A stretch of 35,835 nt of DNA from Fidelibacterota bacterium TCS55 (GTDB lineage: Bacteria; Fidelibacterota; Marinisomatia; Marinisomatales; TCS55). The notes under the pieces were generated by a model that did not search any database, was not told the origin of the DNA, and saw only the letters and a program-made list of their open reading frames with translations. The stretch spans positions 1 to 35,835 of the forward strand of contig LSCF01000009.1 of the NCBI GenBank assembly GCA_001577025.1. Reading direction: 5' to 3'. Each line of letters starts with the position of its first letter. Positions within the stretch are counted from its first letter, which is position 1. Below are positions 1-6,743 of the stretch, piece after piece. Position numbers and translations under genes: made by a program.

Positions 1-461
1 TTTACCGAAAGGCAGTGGTCAAGACTTTAGAAATTTATGGTGGCCGTCATCGTTATATCCCTGCATTGGCTGGTCAGAAGAAATTCAATGTGTCTGAAAT
101 TGTGGTGAATCATCGTCCTAGAATTCATGGTGTAACCAAATATGGTGGATCCAGATTATTTCATGGTCTATTTGATCTCATTTCTATTTTATTTTTATCC
201 AAATACACACAAAGTCCGCTTTATTTCTTCGGGCAAATTGGATTATTTACATTTTTAAGTGGATTGGGTATCGAACTATATGTCTTGTATTTAAAGTATG
301 GATTGGGCGAACCTTTCGCAAAACATATGGCGCTCTTAATGCTGGGCGTACTCATTATAGTTGTGGGAATTCAGTTTTTTTCCATCGGATTGGTGGGGGA
401 AATGATTGCCAATTCAAACCAAGATAAAGAATCCCGAGTGAAGGGCATTCTTAAATCTTAA
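1..461 (+). CDS. GT2 glycosyltransferase, C-terminal part (5' end outside window)
   Basis: The reading frame is open from the window edge, so this is the 3' end of a longer gene; a GTG at 15 is not a credible start. The visible part begins inside the glycosyltransferase domain with a YGGRHRYIPALAG stretch, then NHRPRIHGVTKYGGSR. Both are typical of the end of dolichol-phosphate-mannose-synthase-like GT2 enzymes that load a sugar onto a polyprenyl phosphate. Two hydrophobic segments follow, at about 220-285 and 330-410, which fits the membrane anchor of this subfamily. The last residues are charged. The stop lies 18 bases before the next glycosyltransferase, so it is probably the same operon. 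The sugar specificity cannot be read from this fragment. Confidence 0.82.
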   Translation, partial: YRKAVVKTLEIYGGRHRYIPALAGQKKFNVSEIVVNHRPRIHGVTKYGGSRLFHGLFDLISILFLSKYTQSPLYFFGQIGLFTFLSGLGIELYVLYLKYGLGEPFAKHMALLMLGVLIIVVGIQFFSIGLVGEMIANSNQDKESRVKGILKS

Positions 462-479
462 TCGACTTTTAATTTTCTG

Positions 480-1589
480 ATGAAAATTGTTCTTGTTGGG
501 CCGTTTCCGCCTTATCGTGGCGGCATATCCATGTTTAACCATTCTTTAGGCCTTGAATTGGCGAAAAATCACGAAATCCATCGTGTTTCATTTTCTTTAC
601 AGTATCCAAAATCATTATTTCCGGGGAAGTCTCAATATTTTGATTTTGAAGGGGAACCTTCAGAACAATTAATTAATTCAGTCAATCCCGTGTCCTGGCG
701 GAAAACTGCACGATGGATTAATAGAATTCAGCCCGATGCAGTCGTATTTCAGTATTGGATGCCCTTTTTTGCCCCCGGATTTACATCCATCGCCAAACAG
801 GTGAAAAGAAAGTGCGGCGCCAAAATCATTGTAAATTGTAATAATATTACGGCACACGAGCCAAAAATGACTGACCAATTAATGACGGCAAATTTTTTCA
901 GGTATTGTGACGGGTTTATGGTTATGTCCGATACGGTTGAGAATGATTTGAAGTCGATTGAGCCCGATCCAAATTATAGAAAATCACCCCATCCGCTTTA
1001 TGATGTATTTGGAGAATCAATTGACCAGACGGCAGCTAAAACTACATTGGGGATAACAGAAGAAAAAGTCATCCTTAATTTTGGTTTAATCCGGGATTAT
1101 AAGGGGTTAGACTTATTGATTCGCAGTGCAAAAATTCTCAAATCACAATTGACTAATTTTAAGATCCTCGTGGTGGGTGAATGTTATGGCAACGAAAATA
1201 AATATATAGAATTGGCAGAAGAAAACAATGTGATGGATGTAATTGATTTTCGATTTGATTTTGTCCCCAATGAACGGGTTCACGAATATTTTTGCGCAGC
1301 AGATGTGGTAGTCCTTCCTTATAAATCAGCGACTCAAAGTGGGGTAGTGCCAATCGCCTATCATTTTGATCGGCCGGTTGTGGTATCGAACGTTGGCGGG
1401 CTTCCGGAGATCGTAGAACAGGGCAAGTCCGGATTCATTTGTGAACCTAACCCCGAAGAAATAGCAGATGGTATTAAACAATATTTTAACCAATCCTCGA
1501 ATGACTTCAGGCCATTTGTCGCAGAATATAAACATCGATTCTCTTGGTCAAAATATGCAGATACATTATTGGAATTGGTCCAGTCATGA
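480..1589 (+). CDS. GT4 family glycosyltransferase
   Basis: A 369-residue GT-B fold enzyme. The N-terminus has the glycine-rich loop GPFPPYRGGISMF of group 1 transferases. The second half carries NFGLIRDYKGLDLLI, VLPYKSATQSGVVPIAYHF and PVVVSNVGGLPEIVEQGKSGF, the nucleotide-sugar binding region typical of GT4. There is no signal peptide, so it should work at the cytoplasmic face on a lipid-linked acceptor. The family usually retains stereochemistry at the sugar anomeric carbon; donor and acceptor are unknown here. Its stop overlaps the ATG of the next glycosyltransferase by four bases (ATGA), so the two are translationally coupled. Confidence 0.9.
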   Translation: MKIVLVGPFPPYRGGISMFNHSLGLELAKNHEIHRVSFSLQYPKSLFPGKSQYFDFEGEPSEQLINSVNPVSWRKTARWINRIQPDAVVFQYWMPFFAPGFTSIAKQVKRKCGAKIIVNCNNITAHEPKMTDQLMTANFFRYCDGFMVMSDTVENDLKSIEPDPNYRKSPHPLYDVFGESIDQTAAKTTLGITEEKVILNFGLIRDYKGLDLLIRSAKILKSQLTNFKILVVGECYGNENKYIELAEENNVMDVIDFRFDFVPNERVHEYFCAADVVVLPYKSATQSGVVPIAYHFDRPVVVSNVGGLPEIVEQGKSGFICEPNPEEIADGIKQYFNQSSNDFRPFVAEYKHRFSWSKYADTLLELVQS

Positions 1590-2425
1590 ATCATCCATCT
1601 ATCAACATTTTTGTATTAAATTGGAATGGGCGGGACTTGACCATGGATTGTTTGAAATCCATCGAACAAGTAAACTATTCTGCACATAAAGTTTATGTAA
1701 TTGATAATGGATCTACGGATGATTCGGTGTCGGCAATCCAAAAGAAATTTCCACAAGTGGAAATTATTGAGCTAGATCAAAACCTTGGGTATGCCGGCGG
1801 CAATAATGCAGGATTCAAGAAAGCAACTCAATCTGACTATTCAATCTTTTTGAATAATGATACCACTGTTGATCCGGACTTTATTGCACCACTCATACAA
1901 CCAATGGCGCAAAACGAAGGCATTATGCAGACTGCCCCTAAAATTTATTATGCGGATAATCCGAACACCTTATGGTTTGCAGGGGGCAATGTGAATCTTT
2001 TCATTGGGTTAATCCATCATAAGGGCATTCGAAAAAAGGATATAGGTCAATTTGATCAAATTACAGAAATTGGTTATGCCACAGGATGCTGCTTTTGTAT
2101 ACGGTCAAAAGATTTTGAAGGATTGGGTATGTTTGATGAATCCTTCCCTATGTATGGGGAAGATGTGGATTTATCCTTACGTTTAAGAAAAAATGGTGGC
2201 GTTATTCAGTATATTCCAAAATCAATGATTTGGCATAAAGTGTCTGCTTCAATGGGTGGCGGGTATTCCATCTCTAAATGGCGAAAAAAGTTTATCGGAA
2301 AAATGAAATTAATTACCAAATTCACTAATCTATTTATGAGACCAATTGCCATTATTGTGGCCTCCGTTTTTGGCTTTCTTGAACTGGTTGTAACCATATT
2401 ATTTATGATAATTAGGAAAAATTAA
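1586..2425 (+). CDS. GT2 family glycosyltransferase (rhamnosyltransferase-like)
   Basis: A 279-residue GT-A enzyme. I chose the ATG at 1586 over an upstream in-frame ATG at 1544. It overlaps the previous stop as ATGA and is followed at once by the conserved opening beta strand (INIFVLNWNG). DNGSTDDS (about residues 40-47) and NNDTTVD (90-96) form the nucleotide- and metal-binding part. GEDVDLSLRL from about residue 191 is the acceptor and catalytic region seen in rhamnosyltransferase-like GT2 proteins. A hydrophobic segment near the C-terminus suggests membrane association. It very likely adds a sugar to a lipid-linked surface glycan; the exact sugar is not readable. Confidence 0.88.
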   Translation: MNHPSINIFVLNWNGRDLTMDCLKSIEQVNYSAHKVYVIDNGSTDDSVSAIQKKFPQVEIIELDQNLGYAGGNNAGFKKATQSDYSIFLNNDTTVDPDFIAPLIQPMAQNEGIMQTAPKIYYADNPNTLWFAGGNVNLFIGLIHHKGIRKKDIGQFDQITEIGYATGCCFCIRSKDFEGLGMFDESFPMYGEDVDLSLRLRKNGGVIQYIPKSMIWHKVSASMGGGYSISKWRKKFIGKMKLITKFTNLFMRPIAIIVASVFGFLELVVTILFMIIRKN

Positions 2426-3144
2426 TGAAGGGTTATTCTGAAAATTATTGGGCCAAAAGAGCCAAACAGTACAATAAAACAAATTGGGTAAAAAATAACA
2501 GTTTTATTGATGCTTTTATTGGAATGATACCTAACAATCATTATCCCAATATTTTGGAAGTTGGAATCGGGACAGGCGCAGTTGCAGAAAAGGTGTCTGA
2601 AAGAATTGGGCCATTAACGGGAATTGATATTAGTCAAGAAATGATTGATAAAATCAATCATGATGGCATTACACCCATTGTGGCCAATGCCCATAATCTT
2701 CCATTTGAAGACGAATCATTTGAATTAATTTATATGCGAAATGTGATTCATTATATAGACGATCCAAAGAAAGTATTTTCAGAAATATATCGATGCTTAA
2801 AACCGGGTGGTCAGTTTTTATTTTCTCAAGTGGTGCCGCCGGATGATTCGATTTCAAAAGAGTATGATTGGTTAGTCGGGCGAGATATTCATTATCCTAC
2901 AAAAAGAGAAATATTAGGATTATTTTCTTCCTTTCATTCTGTGAAGCAGGACGATTTTGTTTTAGAAAAACAGAGTATCATGAATTGGTTGAATAACACG
3001 TGTCAAAACGAAGATGAAAAAGCAACGATCATCGAGCGTCATCGGGCCACTTCGGGTGCTTATCGCCTCTTATCCAATTATGAAGACGCTTCTGGTGATA
3101 TTTTAGTTGATATTAAACATTTAATGATTTTAGCACAGAAATGA
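2425..3144 (+). CDS. Class I SAM-dependent methyltransferase (UbiE/MenG-like fold)
   Basis: A 239-residue protein with the SAM-binding glycine loop EVGIGTGA (residues 45-52). The acidic residue that binds the ribose hydroxyls follows in TGIDIS (D68). LPFEDESFELIYMRNVIHYI and the LKPGG turn match the methyltransferase 11 domain. The start overlaps the previous stop by one base, and its own stop overlaps the next ATG. In this setting it most likely methylates a sugar or lipid intermediate of the surface glycan, but the substrate is not shown by sequence. The gene looks AT-rich: line 2881-2940 has 16 G/C in 60 bases. Confidence 0.85.
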   Translation: MKGYSENYWAKRAKQYNKTNWVKNNSFIDAFIGMIPNNHYPNILEVGIGTGAVAEKVSERIGPLTGIDISQEMIDKINHDGITPIVANAHNLPFEDESFELIYMRNVIHYIDDPKKVFSEIYRCLKPGGQFLFSQVVPPDDSISKEYDWLVGRDIHYPTKREILGLFSSFHSVKQDDFVLEKQSIMNWLNNTCQNEDEKATIIERHRATSGAYRLLSNYEDASGDILVDIKHLMILAQK

Positions 3145-3815
3145 AACAAATCACGCAAATTATAGCTACTAACTATAAAAACTCTATTTCTTCAAGCAAT
3201 GTGATTGATTTTTGGACTGTCCAAATTTGCAGAAGAATTGCATCAATACTGGTTGCAATACTAATCAAAACACCACTTTCTCCAAATGCAGTTTCTTGGA
3301 TATCTTTTGTAATCAGTCTTTTTGCGGGATTTTTTCTTCTACCAAATTTTTATTTTGTTTCTGCTATGTTATTTTGGCTTTCCTTTGTATTTGATTGTGC
3401 AGATGGTCAGCTTGCATTTGAAAAGAAACAAGTTTCTAACTATGGGAAATATCTAGATCTCTTACTAGATGCACTAAAAGATGTAATAACCTACTCAATA
3501 TTTTTGATATTGTTATACGAAACACCATATAAATGGTTTGCTTTTCTAAGTCTTATAGCAGTCTCAATGTCATTTGTTTTTGATTGGGTGAATAGAACAC
3601 TTGAAGAGGAAGTAAAACCAAGCAAACCTAATGTAGAAAATTCTTTAAAATTAAAATATGGTATTATCTTTTGGAGTGCTCCAATAAGAAATTTTATTAT
3701 TGTAATATCGTTGGTTATAGGGTATCCAAGTATTGTTAGTGTGTACAGTTCAATAATTGGTGGATATCTTACAACTAAGAAAGGATATTTAACTCTATCC
3801 AAAATTAAAAACTAG
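3141..3815 (+). CDS. CDP-alcohol phosphatidyltransferase family protein, copy 1
   Basis: A 224-residue polytopic membrane protein. It carries the CDP-alcohol phosphotransferase signature D85-x2-D88-G89-x2-A92, then G102-x3-D106-x3-D110. This is the metal and CDP-binding site of enzymes that move a phospho-alcohol from CDP onto an acceptor alcohol. One position departs from the usual DGxxAR: residue 93 is Phe, not Arg. The four acidic residues are kept, so activity is plausible. Inside a glycan operon it may build a polar lipid or put a phospho-alcohol on a glycan; that is inference. The start overlaps the previous stop as ATGA. Composition is very AT-rich (16-20 G/C per 60 bases in lines 3541 and 3661). 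Confidence 0.82.
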   Translation: MKQITQIIATNYKNSISSSNVIDFWTVQICRRIASILVAILIKTPLSPNAVSWISFVISLFAGFFLLPNFYFVSAMLFWLSFVFDCADGQLAFEKKQVSNYGKYLDLLLDALKDVITYSIFLILLYETPYKWFAFLSLIAVSMSFVFDWVNRTLEEEVKPSKPNVENSLKLKYGIIFWSAPIRNFIIVISLVIGYPSIVSVYSSIIGGYLTTKKGYLTLSKIKN

Positions 3816-3821
3816 TAAACT

Positions 3822-4667
3822 ATGAAACCTACATTATCAAATCTCAAAAAAGTTATTAGGAAATCTTACGAACCAGAGCCTTATGCTAGATATTTCATTA
3901 GACCAATTTCAATTTTGTTTACTTGGGTCTTTGTAAGGACATCAATTTCTGCAAATCAAGTAACAGTATTACAAGAAATTCTAGGAGTTTTAGGTGCTAT
4001 CTTAATTGGTCTTGGTAATTTGAAGCTATCTCTGATTGGCGTTCTCTTTCTACAACTCGGATATGTCTTGGATTGTAGTGACGGAGAAGTGGCAAGGTGG
4101 AAAAACCAACAATCTGTAAAAGGAGTGTATTTGGACTTAATAGGTCATGTGATTGTGATTCCTTCATATTTATATGCATTTGCGTTTGGTATTTGGATGA
4201 GGACAGGACAAATTGAAGTCTTAGTTGTTGGATTTATAACTGCATTGTTTACTTTAAAATTGGAAAGAGACACTATGTTATCTGTAGTTGATACATTGAT
4301 TACAGAAACAGACAATCCACAATATGATTTTACAAGTTTAACCAAAGAGATAGACAAATCTGATAACAAACTCGAAATGGGTAGTGCTGGTGCAATAGGA
4401 AGAAGATCATTTTTGCAATCATTTTTCAGATATCCAACATCAATGAATGTTATCACTATAGTTTTAACTATTGAATATATTTTTGCTACAAATCGAATAG
4501 AGTTTGAATACTCCTTGTCATATCTTTTGTTAATGTTCTATGGAATTGTTTTATTTTTTGGACGACTTTGGAATATCAAAACAGTATTTTCCAAAGATTT
4601 AACAAAAAAAAGATTTCTGCAAATACTTAAAATTGCACAAAATATTAACGATACTAAGTCGGAATAA
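3822..4667 (+). CDS. CDP-alcohol phosphatidyltransferase family protein, copy 2
   Basis: A 281-residue polytopic membrane protein starting six bases after copy 1. The signature reads D84-x2-D87-G88-x2-A91-R92, then G101-x3-D105-x3-H109. The last position, normally Asp and often proposed as the catalytic base, is His. Compared with copy 1 it has a longer, hydrophilic loop at about residues 150-195 (TDNPQYDFTSL and following). Copies 1 and 2 share only the motif region and general layout, so they are not a recent tandem duplication. Substrate is unknown. It could be an active variant, a regulatory partner of copy 1, or a specialised transferase of the glycan locus. Confidence 0.8.
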   Translation: MKPTLSNLKKVIRKSYEPEPYARYFIRPISILFTWVFVRTSISANQVTVLQEILGVLGAILIGLGNLKLSLIGVLFLQLGYVLDCSDGEVARWKNQQSVKGVYLDLIGHVIVIPSYLYAFAFGIWMRTGQIEVLVVGFITALFTLKLERDTMLSVVDTLITETDNPQYDFTSLTKEIDKSDNKLEMGSAGAIGRRSFLQSFFRYPTSMNVITIVLTIEYIFATNRIEFEYSLSYLLLMFYGIVLFFGRLWNIKTVFSKDLTKKRFLQILKIAQNINDTKSE

Positions 4668-4673
4668 AAAATC

Positions 4674-5124
4674 TTGTCGAACTATACTCCAGCACAGAAA
4701 TTAGCCAAAGAATCTTCCATATCGTTTTCTGGTATGAGTTTTGGGCAGTTTATGCGTTATGTGTATACTGCTTTGTTGGCTCGGTGGGTAGGTGCAGAAT
4801 ATCTTGGAATCTATTCAATAGCAAATGCTGTAACTAGAATTTCTGAAACTATCGGTAAAATGGGTCTTGATACTGGTGTTCTAAGATTTGTTAGTAAACA
4901 TAGTAACGAAATATAAAATATTTGTAACAGAAATGTTGAATCCATTCATTTTGTTACTCGTAATGGTTGTGTCATTCCTTTTTATCTCAAAAGATTATGC
5001 GATTATTTTACCGGTTATCGTATCATCAGTAATAGGATTTATTGTTATCATTGCTTTCTTAAAACGACTTGTAAATGTTGGATTCTCCCAGATTATTTCA
5101 GCATCATATTCTAAAGATTTGATG
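4674..5124 (+). pseudogene. Decayed Wzx-like flippase (internal deletion and frame change, C-terminus lost)
   Basis: From a TTG at 4674 the frame encodes about 75 residues that closely match the N-terminus of the intact flippase at 5244: both have RYVYTALLARWVG and then KMGL(D/E)TG. It stops at 4914-4916. In another frame, from about 4905, the match resumes as KYKIFVTEMLNP, aligned to KYKTMVTQFLNP of the intact protein near residues 153-164. It runs on to about residue 223 of the homologue and then breaks. About 80 codons are therefore missing with a frame change, and more than half of the protein is lost at the 3' side. This cannot make a working flippase. The two copies differ too much for a recent duplication. 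Confidence 0.8.
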
Positions 5125-5247
5125 ATGGATGAAATTAACCTTTCTAATCTCGGGATGAAGGGGAAAAAAGCGGTAGAATCATTGTATAGTGAATCTGTAA
5201 TTATATCAAAACTTGAAGCTATATATAATTCAGTGACATTAGCATGA
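5125..5247 (+). pseudogene. C-terminal tail of a lost GT4 glycosyltransferase
   Basis: Directly after the flippase relic, and in the same frame as its second half, come about 40 codons ending in LGMKGKKAVESLYSES and KLEAIYNSVTLA. This has the shape of the last helices of GT4 glycosyltransferases (GxxGRxxVxxxFSW followed by xxLxxIYxxL). It does not resemble any part of a flippase. The reading is that a deletion joined the flippase relic to the tail of a glycosyltransferase that once ended here. The stop overlaps the start of the intact flippase as ATGA, which suggests the lost gene was coupled to it. The family call rests on a short match. Confidence 0.6.
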
Positions 5248-6743
5248 ATACGGCCAGCAAAATAGCCAAAGAATCCGCCATCACATTTACCGGATTGGTT
5301 TATGGGAATGTAAACCGGTATGTTTATACAGCTTTGCTGGCCCGTTGGGTTGGACCCGAATTCTTAGGTATTTACTCATTGGCCAACTCAATCATGTTGA
5401 TAGCTGAGGTATTGGCAAAGATGGGGTTGGAAACGGGAATTATGCGATTTGTAAGTCGATTAAATCCCGACACCGATCAAGAAAAGATCCAATCTGTCAT
5501 TGGTTCTGCTATCAAAATGACAGCAATTTTTTCATTGGCCATCATGGTTGGGCTCATTGTGTCATCAGGGGCCATCGTTCACCAATTATTGAATGAAAGG
5601 GCATTGCTTGCATCCGTATTAATCATTTTTGCAATCGCCATTCCATTTAATGCTCTTACATTGGTTTCAGCATATGCCACGCAGGGCTTCAAACGGTTAA
5701 AGTATAAAACAATGGTCACTCAGTTTTTGAATCCTACTGTATTGTTGTTTTCAATGATTGGGTGCTATTTCTTTATTTCGGTTGAATCCGCCATTATGTT
5801 TCCAATGCTAACCACAGGCGTGATCGGATTTTTTGTCATGACCAAAGTATTGAAATCTGTGTCCGGTATTCAAGTGGGACAGATGATTGGCGGTTCTTTT
5901 GATCAAGCATTATTAAAATTTTCATATCCCCTTATGTTTGTCACTATCCTGCAAACATTCATGCATTGGATGGACATTCTCATGCTGGGCTATTTTGCCG
6001 ATGCAAGTGTGGTAGGGATGTACCATCCGGCGGTGAGAACAGCGGGACTGCTCCAAGCACTTTTACTATCATTTTTGAGTATTTATGCGCCCATGGCTTC
6101 CCAATTCCATGGTGAAGGGAATAAGGAAAAGCTATCTTCTACCTATCAATTGGTCAGTCGATGGTTATTAATGTGCGCCATTCCCATAGCATCCATATTT
6201 ATTATTTTCCCTGAAAAGGTTTTGCTTCTGTTTGGATCTGAATATGTGGCCAGTAGTCAAATTTTAGTCATCCTTACAGTCGCCACATTGATTCAAGCTA
6301 TCTTGGGCGCTGCAGGACCAACCCTCAGTATGTCTGGTTATACAAGACTGGTATTATGGAACACCATTGGCGCTTTCATCCTTAATTTTGGATTAAATAT
6401 TTGGTTAATTCCTCAATATGGGATAACTGGTGCAGCCATGGCTACTTTGATCTCTTTAACGGCTGTGGGTTTGGCCCGAGTCATTGAAGTGGGCATCATT
6501 TTAAAAATGAGTTTTATCAATCAAAAATTAATCAAGCCGATTATTGCTGGATCCATAACATTTGGAATCCTTGGGCCATTAAAGCCATTCCTTATGGATT
6601 ATCATACATTAATTACTTTAATGATTGCAGGATTAACTTCTGTCCTCATTTTTGGCACCTTGATTTGGCTTATGAAAATTGATGCAGAGGATAAAGAATT
6701 TTTGAACGGGCTTGGTATATTAAAAAGATTAATTAAACGATAA
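5244..6743 (+). CDS. Wzx-like polysaccharide flippase (MOP/MVF superfamily)
   Basis: A 499-residue protein with about twelve to fourteen hydrophobic segments spread along its length, the layout of polysaccharide export flippases. The N-terminus (KIAKESAITFTGLVYG and RYVYTALLARWVGPEFLGIYS) is typical of the bacterial and archaeal Wzx-like group. Its expected role is to move the lipid-linked glycan made by the upstream transferases to the periplasmic face. The ATG overlaps the end of the glycosyltransferase relic, and its stop TAA shares one base with the next ATG. Base composition returns to a higher G/C level than the upstream AT-rich block. Confidence 0.88.
   Translation: MNTASKIAKESAITFTGLVYGNVNRYVYTALLARWVGPEFLGIYSLANSIMLIAEVLAKMGLETGIMRFVSRLNPDTDQEKIQSVIGSAIKMTAIFSLAIMVGLIVSSGAIVHQLLNERALLASVLIIFAIAIPFNALTLVSAYATQGFKRLKYKTMVTQFLNPTVLLFSMIGCYFFISVESAIMFPMLTTGVIGFFVMTKVLKSVSGIQVGQMIGGSFDQALLKFSYPLMFVTILQTFMHWMDILMLGYFADASVVGMYHPAVRTAGLLQALLLSFLSIYAPMASQFHGEGNKEKLSSTYQLVSRWLLMCAIPIASIFIIFPEKVLLLFGSEYVASSQILVILTVATLIQAILGAAGPTLSMSGYTRLVLWNTIGAFILNFGLNIWLIPQYGITGAAMATLISLTAVGLARVIEVGIILKMSFINQKLIKPIIAGSITFGILGPLKPFLMDYHTLITLMIAGLTSVLIFGTLIWLMKIDAEDKEFLNGLGILKRLIKR

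Noticed and set aside
4888-5247. A stand-alone 119-residue membrane protein starting at ATG 4888
   Set aside because: Its first residues come from the wrong frame of the flippase relic, its middle matches an internal flippase segment and its end matches a glycosyltransferase tail. It is a by-product of deletions, not a designed gene.
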